DNA of 64,000 nt from Elmis aenea (Eukaryota > Arthropoda > Insecta > Coleoptera > Elmidae): assembly GCA_947652605.1 (NCBI GenBank), contig OX393576.1, positions 48,398,966-48,462,965 on the forward strand, written 5' to 3'. Each line of letters starts with the position of its first letter. The stretch's first letter is position 1. Positions 11,681 through 23,919 of the stretch are shown here, in pieces. The position numbers were made by a program, and so were the translations under genes. The notes under the pieces were generated by a model. That model saw nothing but the letters and a program-made list of their open reading frames with translations. It was not told the DNA's origin and did not search any database.

Positions 11681-13875
11681 CAGTGGCGCACCCAGGGGGG
11701 GGCCAAGGGGCCCTGGCCCCCCCCAAACAGGCTAGAAAATTTTTGCCTAAAAATTTCAAGTGAGTATTCCTAAAAAACAGTTCTAGACAGAGGCGTAGCA
11801 ATGAATTCAGCTCCCTGGAGCAAGTAAGGTCGGTGCGCCCCCTTGTTTCTCGGAAAAGTCTGACGAAATTTCTTCTGAACGTTCAGTTTAAAAAAATGTA
11901 TCCATGTTTAGTTTTCACACAAAAACAACTTTAAAATTATTTTTTTTCTCGCTTTTTCATTGGCAAATCGGTCAATGAGTTTATCCAGTTCAAGTTGACA
12001 AGCTATTGTTTTTTCAATTGATATAGTGGACAAAGCGCTAAGACGGTGTTGTGACATGCTGCTTCTTAAATAGGTTTTGATTAATTTTAGTTTTGAAATA
12101 TCACATTACAATTTTAGTTATTTATATTTACCAGGGGCGGATCCAGCGGGGAACGATCGCCCCCCCCCTTGGGAACTTTTTTTATGTAAGCTTATTTCTT
12201 ATTAATGCGGAATCAAGAAAAAAATTCCACAAGTTATAACTGTAAAAGTGATTGAGATAAATGTATTTTACTTCTTCGACCATGGGACACTTTGTGTTAA
12301 AATTTTATTACGGTCTGGTCAGTTTCGTCCCTCGGCGGGGTTACCATACAAAACGTGTAGCAATAAAAAATGTGTTTCTGTTTTGGTTCATCTTTTTCTA
12401 AATTGTGAGAAAAAGGTCATTGCTGTTTAGTACAGTGGACGAATGAATCAGTGTAATCATAATCAGTTAATAAGAGTTAAAATTTCTAACGAAAGAGGAA
12501 AGAAATTTAAAAAGTAAGTGTATATAATTAAATACTATTTTACTGTTAGCGTTACGATTTTTTTTCTTTTAAATAATAATTGCTTCTACAGTAAAAGATA
12601 TTTATCTTTTGTATTTGCGGGCATATATATTTATATTTTAATATTATTTCGTCCTAACAAAACCGCCAAAATTTTGTTATTTACGTGTACAAATTGATTA
12701 GTGGTTGAATGTTTCACTAAAATTAAACTTTATTTTTTAAACAGGCATAGTTTTATGTATTTAGTTTAAATTAAACACTTCTGATTTTTGAGAGCAGTCG
12801 ATATTTATTGTATCATTTTAAAGTCATTTTAAATTATTTTTGATCATGTCAATTAACTTAAACACTAAACAACCTGTTACAAAATAAGCAGTTCATCATT
12901 TATTAAGTGAAAACCATTTATAAAGTGTATCATCTAGGATAAAATGTTGCATCTTCCCTATAAATATGAATAGTCAACTACGACGCTGAGCGATGATATG
13001 AATTTCTTTATATAATTGTTTGTTTTTTTAATTAAAAACGTCATTAGGTCAAAACTATTTATATGCTGCATGATGTAACATCTACCCTAAAATTATTAAT
13101 ACTCGACCCTCACCAAGGGGACTATACTTTTTTTAAAGGTATATCTTTTTTTGAGCAAGTTACAGATGACTATTTTTTTTAAATGTAATTTTTAATGTTA
13201 CCAACTTATTCGATTCCATTAACCCTTATGACAAAAACCGAAATTCATAAAGTTGTTCAATGTTCAATGGCCGGACATACAGAATTTTTATAAAAATTTA
13301 TGCTATATGTTTTGTATATTTTTGTAAATAGAATGACAGATTGGTCAAATCATTCAGTTTTAAATATCAAATAAAAGATTTTCACCAGTTGTGTAAATTT
13401 TATGACCGGGATTTACCTTGTACAAATCCAGCAATTTTGAACGCCGAATTCAAGTTGTGGTATAAAAAATTTGAAAAACCGTTTGCAACAAATCCATGCA
13501 AAAATGCTATTGATGCAATTTCGAAGCGCGACAAAATGATATATCCAAACATATATAACTTATTAAAAATATTTGCAACGCTGCTGGTAACAACATGCGT
13601 CAGTGAGAGGTCATTTTCAACCTTGCGCCTTTTAAAAACCTATTTAAGAGCAACGATGACACAATCACGATTAAATGGACTAGCTTTGCTATATATACAT
13701 AGAGATATTACTGTAACCACAGCTGAAATTATTCAAGAGCTTTGTAAAAAAAAAGAAAAATTGATTTTATTCTTTAAATACATTTTTATGAGTTTTATAA
13801 ATTTTATTGAATTTGCAAAAAAAAAAATCCGTTTAACCCGGCCCCCCCCAAGATTAAATCCTGGGTGCGCCACTG
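11681..13875 (+). mobile_element. hAT transposon, degraded (2195 bp)
   Basis: The left end CAGTGGCGCACCCAGG and right end CCTGGGTGCGCCACTG are perfect inverted repeats, flanked by the perfect 8-bp duplication TCCGAAAG (11673-11680 and 13876-13883). The subterminal regions are runs of G and C. The 3' third carries the C-terminal part of a hAT transposase. Inside, hAT-like left ends of other elements (CAGAGGCGTAGC at 11788, CAGGGGCGGATCCAGC at 12132) suggest secondary insertions or chimaeric structure. Confidence 0.92.
13341..13875 (+). pseudogene. hAT transposase, C-terminal fragment
   Basis: This is the C-terminal end of a DDE transposase that would cut and join transposon ends. The frame after an in-frame TAG at 13329 holds about 178 codons inside the element. 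Residues near 82-106 read LVTTCVSERSFSTLRLLKTY, the signature of the hAT dimerisation domain (ZMYM1/P52rIPK-like group), followed by RLNGLALLYIHRDI. The frame runs through the terminal repeat into host DNA and stops at 13913, so the native stop codon is lost. The N-terminal BED finger and the catalytic core are absent or unreadable upstream. It is non-functional. It is not a domesticated gene, because intact element ends and target duplication surround it. Confidence 0.88.
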
Positions 13876-13883
13876 TCCGAAAG

Positions 13884-14640
13884 AGAATAAAATTGAGTAT
13901 CTTAGCATATTAGTCAAGAAGTACGTCAAACTCTTTGATTAGGTTACCTATATAACAGAATTAAAAATATTATTAAAGCAAAGGAAGATGTATCTTAATT
14001 TTAGAAAAATAAAGCAATTGTAATGATAATGACAACATGAAAGTAATTTTAATTGTTTATAACTTACTTAGTTTTTTTTAATATGTCTAGTAGTTTTTGG
14101 TACAAGTTAGGTATATTCATATAATGTTATTAAATAAATATTTTATTTGCTTTGTATGCTCAGTGAGTTTAGATACACAACGATTCAAAATATTAACGAA
14201 CAATAAGTAATCCATTAATAATGTGTAGATACGATTTTCAATATTTAATATTTTATTGTTAGGGTAATAATTCATCAATATCATTTAATAGATCCAATAT
14301 TTGTCTCAACTTTTTAAAACGCCTGTTCTTTTTCATTGCTTTGGCAATATAACACGATGGTAAAGTTCGGCCACACATATCGTTAAAGCGCTGTATTTGA
14401 TAAATCTTTGAATCATTTAAATTTTAAAAGATTCATTTTAGACAGGTATAAGTCGCTTGCTTAATCAGGAAAGCTACCGGGAGATGGGAGTCTCAAAACT
14501 AGCATAGTTTTTCTACTAAACAGCTTTGTTACAGATAATGATGTAATTGAATTTAAGCTAAACTCACGCATATTGAAAATAATTTTATGTTATTTTAACA
14601 TGGACTAGTTTTAAAAGGTGTAGTATAAACTAGTTTACAA
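13884..14640. other. AT-rich intergenic DNA
   Basis: No feature was recognised. It contains scattered 'aataaata' stretches and one short GC patch around 14460-14490. Confidence 0.5.
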
Positions 14641-15380
14641 GTCGGTAGGGTAAAAAGGTGCTCATTAGTGTACAGAGTATGAAAAACAGCTGACGATGCA
14701 ATGGAATAATTTATAAATCTTGATGGGCAGCCGTCAAGTGCGAGACAGCTGTCGTTTGTCATGCGGGGGTCGAGGCCGCGGAAGCCGCGGGTTCACAGAG
14801 CGGGAGAGATTGATGATCTGGCCTCAGCATAATAGAAAACTGACGGCCGAACAATAAGCTATCGAATGTTATTAATGACATTCACCACTAAATTTCCATG
14901 CAGTCGACTTATAACAAATATCTATCGTTATTTGTTTACGTCTACACGAATATAACGTTTGTGTTGGGCAACATTAATCATTTACGTCATCGATTTTAAA
15001 AATTTAAATTGTCTGCCTCCATTTTTTCTTTCTAATCGTAAACGAACGGTACCGTACATCGAGATTTAGTTGATTTGCTTTGCGCATTTGGGTCACACAC
15101 AAAGAACTCACCACGACATTTTCTATGAACCACCAGAATCTACCTTATGCGATTAGAGGTGTGGTTCCAAATCCTATTGTAGCATTTACATCACAATACG
15201 TCTACAGATTTACGGCCGTAATCCAATTTCGTTGGAATATATAATTTGTCCAGCAGTAACCTTAAGTGGATTTAGCAGTAGGTGCCCTAAAATAACTGTT
15301 TACTTATAGCATCATCTAATTGTTATTCCTGAGGTACAACTCAATCGAGTTCCTTGTTATCGCACTGGTTTACGACTACT
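14641..15380. promoter_or_regulatory. Candidate regulatory island upstream of noc
   Basis: Markedly lower AT bias without repeats. Two CAGCTG E-boxes are present (14687-14692, 14746-14751), a pair of CCGCGG palindromes 9 bp apart (14776-14781, 14785-14790), and homeodomain-core words around 14870 ('gttattaatgacattc'). No frame or transposon end explains it. About 9 kb upstream of noc, an enhancer is plausible but unproven. Confidence 0.33.
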
Positions 15381-16164
15381 TCGTGTGAAATAAACATTTA
15401 TGGTGTAATTAAATTACAAAAATAAATTTTAAGGTCGGTGGGGGATGATGTATATTTACACAATTTTATGTTTAAATCATTTTCAAGGCGCAAAGACTTA
15501 ACCCTTGCACCACCAAGGAAGAGTATGAAATTAATTAAGCGCAATTCTTTCCTCGTAATTTAATATTGAGAAAAAAAGTTATTATTGCAGGTGTATTTGT
15601 CTTTAAGACAATAATATTTAACTTAACATAAATAAAAAAGCCTTATTTCACCAGTTTTTATTTTATGAGCAACGGGTGGAGCACATCCGTTGCCTTTGCC
15701 GTTGCCAATGCATGAAACCGGTTAAGAACACCGGTTAAGCGTTATTTTTTTATCCGTAAAGTGATTGTTAACCGAAACCGAAAGCGTTATTTTTGATGAC
15801 AAAAAAACGGTAAGCAGGTACCTGCTGTTCATCACGAATACTTTAAAATGCCAACTCCTAAATAAAACTCAAAATATAAATATAAAGTAATACATCTTAT
15901 TACCGAAAATATATGATTTTGCTAATATACTCAATAAAAATAAATAATTTTTGTTGTTAAGTTTGAGTGTTAAAAAATATTTTTATCTTTTAGTTTTATC
16001 TTTCATTTAATGAATAAATATTTAAACAAAATGGCATTTTATTATGTTGTTTATACTAAAAATAAGTTAATTCAAGTGCAATATTAGCCGTTTAATTAAA
16101 ACGTTTACCATAATTCATTCATTTCGAAAATTAGATAAGATTTGAGTATAAGAAAACCTTTATT
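15381..16164. other. Intergenic DNA with local repeats
   Basis: Between 15660 and 15830 the words 'accggttaag' (twice) and 'gcgttatttttt/gcgttatttttg' recur, and 'ggcaacgg/ccgttgcc' occur in both orientations, which hints at an old DNA-transposon end. The remainder is AT-rich and featureless. Confidence 0.4.
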
Positions 16165-16514
16165 CTATTTAGCAGTGGCGTATATTCCATAGGTGCTAGG
16201 TGTGCGCCGCACACCCTAGTGAAACCCCTAAAATTTATTTTTAATTGATAGTATGTTTATTAAATTAAAAGATAGACTATTTTCCAATTTTTCTGAAAAT
16301 TTTAAAGAAAAAGTTGGCAATATTGTCTAAAAAAGTAATGTTTCATTGTTGAAATAAGCGAGTAATGAGCGCGGAGCTGTGTTTGCGTTTGCTAGCCATA
16401 CATCTATCTGGTCGGCGGCGCTATACAAAAATCGCACACATCTTATGCTACATTTGAAGCGTGAGGTTGGAGAGAGGGTAGTGGCGAGTTGGTGGGGACG
16501 CGCGTGATTATCGC

Positions 16515-16829
16515 CAGGGATCCCGGAGTCGGCAGAAAAATAATCGACTCCCGACTCCCGAGTTGGTATTTGTAAAAATCGACTCCCGACTCCGACTCCC
16601 GACTCCGACTCCGACTCCCGACTCCGACTCCCGATGGTAAACAAAGTTTAATATTTTAATTTTCTATTTAATACATAATGAAGAGAATGTAAAAAATCAG
16701 TTTTTTATAAAAAAATTTGCGATCACAATACTTTCTTCATACTACGTATGGCGAAAGTAAAAAGAGTCGGGAGTCGATAGTTTTTTACCGACTCCGACTC
16801 CCGACTCCGACTCCGACTCCCCATCCCTG
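16515..16829. mobile_element. Nested hAT MITE with GACTCC repeats (315 bp)
   Basis: It starts CAGGGATCCCGGAGTCGG and ends CCCATCCCTG. The perfect target duplication ATTATCGC is at 16507-16514 and 16830-16837. Both arms are filled by tandem GACTCC/GACTCCC units in opposite orientations. Inserted after the surrounding hAT, so it is younger. The frames reading ESESESGVGVGS are translations of the repeat. Confidence 0.92.
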
Positions 16830-16888
16830 ATTATCGCTCGACCTGGTGCGCTAGTAGAATCGCACACGTAAGTACATTTATAGCCCTG

Positions 16889-17479
16889 TAGGGCTCCCAT
16901 ACGTCCCGTTTTAGACGGGACAGTCCCGTTTTTACAAATAATGTCCCGGTGTCCCCAAAACATGTAGTGGGACGCTAAAATGTCCCCTTTTTAATGATAT
17001 GCATTATATAATTTTAAATTTTAAATAACTGTAAATACTCTGCTTGAATCGTTATTATTTAGGTATTTATTATGACATAATTAATAAATATTGAAAAAAA
17101 TTAATTTGTAGATATAATTATAGATAAATAAATATATATTTTATAAACTTTTTACATTTCGGATTATTGAATAGTTAATAAAAAAAACAAATGCAATCAG
17201 CAACGATTATCTTAAATATTTCTTCATTTCTTCGTATTTTTGGACTTTTTTATAAAATAGGTACCTATATTAATTTTTTTCCAAAGAGTGTAATATACTT
17301 TATAAACCTGTTATTTTAGTTATTATATATATTTTTCTTGCGTTTGGTTTGTTATTTTATTTAAATATTAAATATTAATTATTAAATTGAGGTTTCCTTG
17401 AACCTAAAAAAAAATCGTTTTTTTACTCGTTTCGATAGTTACTGTCCCGTTTTTACATTTTAAAATTATGGGAGCCCTA
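16889..17479. mobile_element. Nested hAT-like element, TAGGGCTCCCATA ends (591 bp)
   Basis: TAGGGCTCCCATA at 16889 and its complement TATGGGAGCCCTA ending 17479, with subterminal 'gtcccgtttttaca' in both arms. This terminus type is widespread among hAT MITEs. I find no clean 8-bp duplication (flanks TAGCCCTG and CCTAGAGC), so a flank has probably changed. Confidence 0.75.
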
Positions 17480-17757
17480 CCTAGAGCCTAGACTGTCGAG
17501 CTGCAAATCAGACAGTTTTTAAAATTTGTTACAATTTACAATTATACAATTATATTAATATTAATAATAGCATTATTATTTTCATTAATTTTTTAATTGT
17601 TGTTATTATTACAATTACTACATTAAAATGAACATGTAGGATATAGGTACTGAAAAAAGTCGTTCTAGAAACATTAATTAAATAATAAATAAATTATTAA
17701 TTTCTCAAATTGTAGCACACCTTGTATCAGAGACCAGGATACGCCACTGCTATTTAG

Positions 17758-20149
17758 CCATCACTAATAAACACTATTGGGTAATTAATTTACATTATCT
17801 AATACCTTAATAACATGAAAGTTGTTTAATAATGCTTGTTTTTAAATTTATTTAAACGCAAACACTTAAATATCTCGGAATAAAAAAAGGCTTCGCTCCA
17901 ACTATTACTATCAAAACGATGTTCATAGTTTTATTTGTTTTAGCAGAATTTATCATGAAACTATATAAAAGAAGGTGTTCAAAAATATGTTGATCAACAG
18001 GCTAGCGAAAAGATCAAAAGGCTATTATCACTAAGTAACTGAGGCAATGAAAATAAAATAGTTGGTGGGGAGGTAGTTAAAACTATTGCAATGACGTTAG
18101 AGAGGTATATTAACAATCATCAATACTTTAATTAAAGTAGAACGAGCATAGTACCCAAGAAGCCTAGGTTTTTGTATATTATTGGAAAAACCGTTTTATC
18201 CAAAGTTCACACAGAAAATATCGTATCAGAGTGTACATAATAAATATATTTCAAAGAATATATTTTCTTGAATAAAATTTTATTATAACACATAGAGTAG
18301 GTAACACTTAATAAGAAGTACACTTTTAGTTTCTAGTAATTGTTTTTAGCATCAAATTTATTTGTTTTTAAGATTTTAAGCCCCAATTGATTCTGATTGC
18401 TTAATACTTAAATTTAAAATCCTTTAGCAATGATCCAAATCAAGTTGCACAAAAAAAACACACGCGCAAGTAATTTCAGGTTCAGCAAACACCATTCGGA
18501 CTTGAAAATTCCCTCTTTGATATGACTGATGTGTCCGTATTCCATCTGATTCTTTTTTTATTATGTTGCAGGAAATCGTATGAAGTTAAAAAAAAAATGT
18601 TATTGATGAATATCAATAACATTTTTTTTCTTCGAAACAAAATCATTTAAATTGTTTATAAATACTTGCAAGCACTACAGAATATTTTTAAACACGTTTT
18701 ACCTTTAATAATGACACATAATTATTGTATATTTTACAGTAATAAGTTCCTAATTTACAGATAATGTAAACAAGTTAGTAACTCACTCAAACAATTATTG
18801 ACTGGACTGGATTGGATATGCAAATAAAGATGAATAATTTGGCAGACAAAGTATGGGTGTTATATTGAAAACTCATTCCTAGATAATCCATAAAATTATG
18901 CAAGTTAACCGGTGCCCATTTTTTATTAGCAAAACTTAAATTTTCAAAACCAATGATACGTAGTGAAGAAATTTGTCAACACTTTCTCAAAAGTGCTGTA
19001 AAAATTGCGCAAACAATTTTAATCTTAAATGTTTCAATATTGACCCAATCAGATAAAAATATATTTCCGCAGAACTTTTTACGCAAATTTTAGAAATGTT
19101 AATTAAAACTTCATAGTGCTCTTGGTTTTTGTGACATTACATTTACTTAAATTCTTTCAAATGGCAGCAGGTTGCATGCCCATTAAATAGTTTAATCGAG
19201 CTGTTTTTATTAATTAATGGCTTGTTATATTTTACTGTCACTGTTTTTTAAATTTTTAAAATAATATTGCTGCCTTAATTAAGTAACAAATTAATGTCAA
19301 ATAATTTTGCAAGATTAAAAAGTCATTCATCTATTGCGATAAAATTTGTTAGGAAAACTTATTTTATTCTAAACGAAAGATCTCGTTTGAAGATACACTA
19401 GAATTATTTTGAGACTTCGATCTCTTTGTTAGTGCGGGTAGCTGTTTTTAATAAGATAATAAAACCAGCCGTGTTTATTCAAACGTAAGTAATTATATAT
19501 TTTTTAAATTAATCATTCAATAATACAAACAACTATCTTTTGTTTTTCCTATTCCAACATACATATTCCAGTACATTTACAGCTTTAAAGCTTTAAGTTG
19601 CATCGTCAGCAGCCCGATACTGTGTTAAAAAAACAGTACCTATATACTTAAGCGGTTTATTAATTCACGCAAAACATGTGCTATTAATAAACATAAACAA
19701 ATTTTTCCATGTTATTGTCCTACTTGATATTATATTAGGTAATTAGGTGCCAAGTTATAGAATTTAGCTTCTTTCTTTATTGCAAAACAGTTAACAAAAA
19801 TCTCTTTAGCTGTGTGTGAATAAGGCATTGTTTATTTTTTTCTATTTCAGGGTCTGTAGAAGAAATCAGAGCGGACGATTTGTAAATTATCAACTTTAGA
19901 CATATTTCACGTTTGAAGTTTTGTTAGTTGTTGTGCGACTTTGGTTGTACTGACACTTTATTGGACAATATCCAGGCCTGGAGCGGCGCCGGTTAGTAAT
20001 TGGTGTAATCCCTCAGAACACTTTATATTAAAAGCACTCGTTTAAAACTGCACGCTTTGATCTTTATTTAAAACGACGAGAATAAGTAACAGAATGTTCA
20101 TTTCAAAATGCGGACAAGGGTTGTATTTATGCAGTAATGTTAAATGATA
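17758..20149. other. AT-rich intergenic DNA
   Basis: It contains the perfect hairpin at 18588-18628 and otherwise no coding, repeat-end or RNA signal. A possible splice-acceptor text (pyrimidine tract then CAG at about 19841-19851) was seen but there is no frame behind it. Confidence 0.45.
18588..18628. repeat. Perfect short hairpin
   Basis: An A-run plus ATGTTATTGAT, a GAAT loop, then the exact complement ATCAATAACAT plus a T-run, giving arms of about 18-19 bases. It may be a tiny palindromic MITE or an extruding inverted repeat. Its flanks do not show a target duplication. Confidence 0.7.
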
Positions 20150-20490
20150 AATCAGACTTTCCTCTCTAGACCGTTCGACTTTATTCAAAGAAATTGTATT
20201 CATTCATTTGTATTCGTCGGCGTACTCAAAGCAACCGACAATAATTGGATAGAATTGGAGACTGTTCGCAAAAACCATGCGAAATGGTATAAATAGTTCC
20301 CGTTGAACGTCAATGCAAGGCTTGATTTATTGGATAGCCGTCGACAGTGATGGAAGTCGCGGCGAATAAAGAATCAAAGGGTCGCCGAGCCGCCAGAGCC
20401 GGCTTCCGTAGGACGACCGCTTGATAATGAGACTGCTTCGAATACAAAACGCTATCGTTAATATCGACATCTGTAATGTAATTCGAATAA
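20150..20490. promoter_or_regulatory. Candidate regulatory island 3.5 kb upstream of noc
   Basis: GC content is clearly raised, especially 20330-20440 with many CG dinucleotides. A TATAAATA word stands at 20288-20295. No conserved protein appears on either strand. It could be an enhancer, or the promoter of an unannotated transcript; noc control is inferred from position. Confidence 0.33.
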
Positions 20491-22406
20491 AGTTTTAGGT
20501 ATATTGCAACAGTTATATCCCCTGCTACAATTAAAACATTCAAGTTGTTTATCGTTAAGCAAAAGAAATCTTATTTTCGACATTCGTTTTACTTACATCT
20601 CTACATCTCTACATCCAAAAACCAAAATAAATATTAGATGCCCAAAACCTTATTTCAGATATCTCAAATATGAGACTCAATATGGATGGGATGATGGGAA
20701 TATCTTTCCAATACGACCTTTAAGAAGTAAAAAAGTGGAAGATGGTTCAAAGTTCAAAATAGATAAAACATCTGATGCAAGATCTAATCAGATCAACATG
20801 TAAAGAATAAACTTTTTTTTGCGAAAAAAAATTTTTAGTGTTTGGATACTTGAAAAAATTAAAACGTATACCGAAAAACGCAAATAAGCATATTTTGCAA
20901 CGATGGCCCAGTCACAGGGCCCAGTGTAAATGACTAATAAGAAAGAAACCAATGTTGAGCCTCTAATTAGGAAGACACTCCATATATATATATAATAATA
21001 ATTGTAACGGATAATTTCTTACAAAATAATATATTAAATACATTCTCGAAAAACCGGTTTGTTTTATACTTTTGTTTTTGGTCTTAGGTACCTAGTTTCG
21101 GATCAATTAATATTCAAAGTAAAATTAAAATGATCTAAAACCCTTCCTCCGTACGTCAAACACAAAGCTCTTGGGTATAAACGTCTTCAAATTAGAAATA
21201 AAACAGTAATCTAGACAATTTTTATTTCTTTACTTTGCGCATGCCTTTTTTATTTAAAAAAAAAAAAAACGATTTTCGCAATTTTTGACATACCTAATCA
21301 AAGTTTAAAGTTCAGCGTTTTTCTTATATTAACTATTTTGCTGATGCATTTACAGAATTAAAATCATCTCTCAAAATCTTTTAATATGTTGCCCTAAAAT
21401 TATGCAAATTTTCTTTAAGAAATAACTTTCTTGTATTGTTATAATTATCTTCATAGAAATTCATGTGCAGTTTTCAGAAATTCAAAAGTAAATTATATTT
21501 GGGGAAAAAAATACATAAAGACTTCATTGTGTCGCGGTACTGTCAAATACGATGCAGTACTTTTTTCATTTATACTAGGTATCACTGGTTCCTTTTAGTT
21601 ACAGAATCATTACAGCTGAGGATGGCACGTGAGTCGTTAATGATTTGTATGTTCATCTGTAGAACTATTAAACATATTCTCAATAAATTTCATTTGGGAC
21701 TTAATGGTAAGATAATAGTATTAAATTCAAAGTTATTCAAAATTCTAAATGATTCATGAATTCTTTTAGACTTTTAGAGTCAACGATTTTTAAAATACGT
21801 GGGATTAAAACTATATAAATTTCTATTACCATGAACAATGGCTTAAACTTATATAATTTGACTGCGTTGTATCTAGCTACATACCTACTACTAAGAAATT
21901 CTTACAACACCAAGTTGTGTTAAATAAACAATGTAATGCAATAAAAAGTTTACAAAAACGAATGGAAATTATATAAATATCTTATCTTTCAAAATTCAGA
22001 AATGTAAATTGTAAAGTAAATAAATCAACTGTAAACGTATTAGTTTAAAAGTATGTGTTTCGAGATATAATCTTTTTAAAATATTGAAATGTGTTGCAGA
22101 AATCAATATTTTACCAATTTAAATTTTTTTTATTTGCATGAGACAAAAAAAATATGCCCATGTCATGAAGTGAAAAAAAGTGATGGAATTTTATGGATTC
22201 GTTATCTCAACTGTGTGATCATCGGCTACTTTTCGGATGATAGACAATTTTAATTTATACTATCTAAAAATGTGTAAGTTGCTGTAGGCATTTGCATTTT
22301 TCGGTTTAATCATAACTCAACAGAGCTCTTGAAAAGCAATGTTAATTTTGGACAGTTATGTTGCTTGCAAAAGCTGTCAAGAAATAAAGTTATTACAAGT
22401 TATATA
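20491..22406. other. AT-rich intergenic DNA upstream of noc
   Basis: Small open frames at 20504-20803 and 21463-21759 have AT-driven composition and no recognisable motif. A (TA)n tract lies near 20985. Nothing more can be supported. Confidence 0.45.
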
Positions 22407-22816
22407 TACCGGGTGATTCAGTTTGACTGTCGCACCCCTATAACTTTTTAATTATTGAAAATAACCCAAACAAACCTTATATTTTTGGAAACGGCGACAA
22501 ATTCTCTATTAAGTGATGTGCATTTGTCATCTCTACGATGAAGTATGTCAAATCCGCGATAGGCAACTGTTTTTCTTTAAATTACATAGTATAAATTTTT
22601 TTGTTGATTCGGATAGAGAATTTAATTCTGAATCCGACCATGTATTAAAAAAGTATGCATACATAAGAAAATTTTCGGGAAAAATCAGTTCAAAGTTTAT
22701 TCAAATCATTAGATTAGAGAATTTGTCGTCGTTTCCAAAAATATAAGGTTTGTTGGGGTCATTTTCAATGATTAAAAAGTTATAGGGGTGCGACAGTCAA
22801 ACTAAATCACCCGGTA
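22407..22816. mobile_element. Foldback element, TACCGGGTGA family (410 bp)
   Basis: It starts TACCGGGTGATTCAGTTTGA and ends with the complement at 22816. Arms of about 110 bases are nearly identical ('gcgacagtcaaac' mirrored, 'aaatataaggtttgtt' mirrored). It is compact, non-coding and TA-bounded, the nearest transposon to the noc promoter (about 1 kb upstream). Confidence 0.88.
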
Positions 22817-23559
22817 TATACCATATAACGAAAATAAACATTTCTAGAGTTTCATGACGACCTTATTAATTACAAATATCTTTATATCACAAAGTATCAA
22901 TTCAATTGTTGACTAGTTTTGTGTTCAAATAGTTGGTTTACTAATGATACACCTTACTGAGTTAAGACCGTACACAAATATCTAATTTTAAAAATATTTT
23001 GGTGTTAGTTGTAATGTTGGATGTATTTGTTGTTCATTGAGCATGCTGTTTATGTTTAGTCATCAAACTGTTGAAAGCTTGTGATTTACAACCATCTCCA
23101 CAGGAGTTTACATCATATGAACCGCCTGACACCAATCGTTGTAGAACTCCAATCTATAAACAAACCGACAAAACATGTTTGCTAATGCCCGACATAAAAT
23201 TTTGTGCTTATGCGTTTTTTTGCCCTGTTTATTAACATACGAAAGTAATTTTCTCTGCTTTTAAGCGTTGAAAAGGATTTATCGGTGCCGTTTAGAGATA
23301 CACTCAACTGAATTACGATACGTAGATAGCAGGTAAAATATATAGACAAGTTTATAAAAGATATGACAGCTGTAACTGGCAGAACTACAAAATAAATAAA
23401 ACTTGGCCATAAACTAAGCCCATTTTATGATCAGCGGTATGCTATAACTTCAGATAAGTTCCTTTAGCGTCGCCTGTCATCTATCAAACACGGAATTGTG
23501 CTGGTGGTATACAATTCTATTTGTTATTCTATTCCATGTTTTGGAAGCTACTGATTACA
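22817..23559. other. Upstream flank of noc
   Basis: No transposon end or frame was found. Complexity rises towards 23560. Text such as 'atttaaca..taatgat' and 'tgatcagcggtatgc' is present, but no binding site is strong enough to call singly. Confidence 0.4.
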
Positions 23560-23919
23560 CAGAGGCATCGTCGATGCTGTAAAGGCGGTGAGTACAAAGA
23601 ATCCAGAGGGTCTGTCATCGTCACCAGCTTCATGGGTGGTAAGAGCCGACAGACCAGAAACGTGGCGGTATTAGCGCTTTGTCATAGCTAAGAAGAAAGC
23701 GGGGAAGAGACTACAGGTGGGGGATCGAGCAGGCGCACACCATACTCCAGGGAAGTCGGAGCTCAGTTGGAAAGCAGTCACGATCGTGTCGTCTTGATAG
23801 TGGTATGCGTTTGCGTTGTGTCCGTCGAATTCGATTGTGATTTATTATAATTAAAAAAGTGCAGTTCAATTGAGGATACAGTTTAAGTACATTGTTTAAA
23901 TTGTTACGTGAAATTCCAA
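23560..23919 (+). promoter_or_regulatory. noc proximal promoter and 5' untranslated region
   Basis: The sequence leading to the noc ATG is the least AT-rich of the region. TCAGTT at 23763-23768 fits the insect initiator (TCAKTY), and TCTTG at 23792-23796 falls at the +28 to +32 position of a downstream promoter element with a degenerate fit. No TATA box lies 30 bases upstream. This would give a 5' UTR of about 155 bases. The start site is a guess that CAGE or 5' RACE data would settle. Confidence 0.4.

Larger units (their letters stand above)
16173..17749. mobile_element. hAT transposon carrying two further hAT-type insertions (1577 bp)
   Basis: It starts CAGTGGCGTAT, ends ATACGCCACTG, with a perfect 8-bp duplication CTATTTAG (16165-16172 and 17750-17757). 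Two smaller elements occupy it (16515-16829 and 16889-17479), leaving about 670 bases of its own. No transposase is readable. Confidence 0.92.

Noticed and set aside
13341..13913. 190-codon frame as a possible domesticated hAT gene
   Set aside because: It lies inside intact hAT ends with a perfect target duplication, begins after an in-frame stop without ATG, and runs through the terminal repeat into host DNA.
16327..16963. Minus frames with SESESGVGVG peptides
   Set aside because: Translations of GACTCC repeats in a hAT MITE.
20288..20295. TATAAATA as the promoter of a protein-coding gene
   Set aside because: No convincing frame follows within 500 bases; left as part of a candidate regulatory island.
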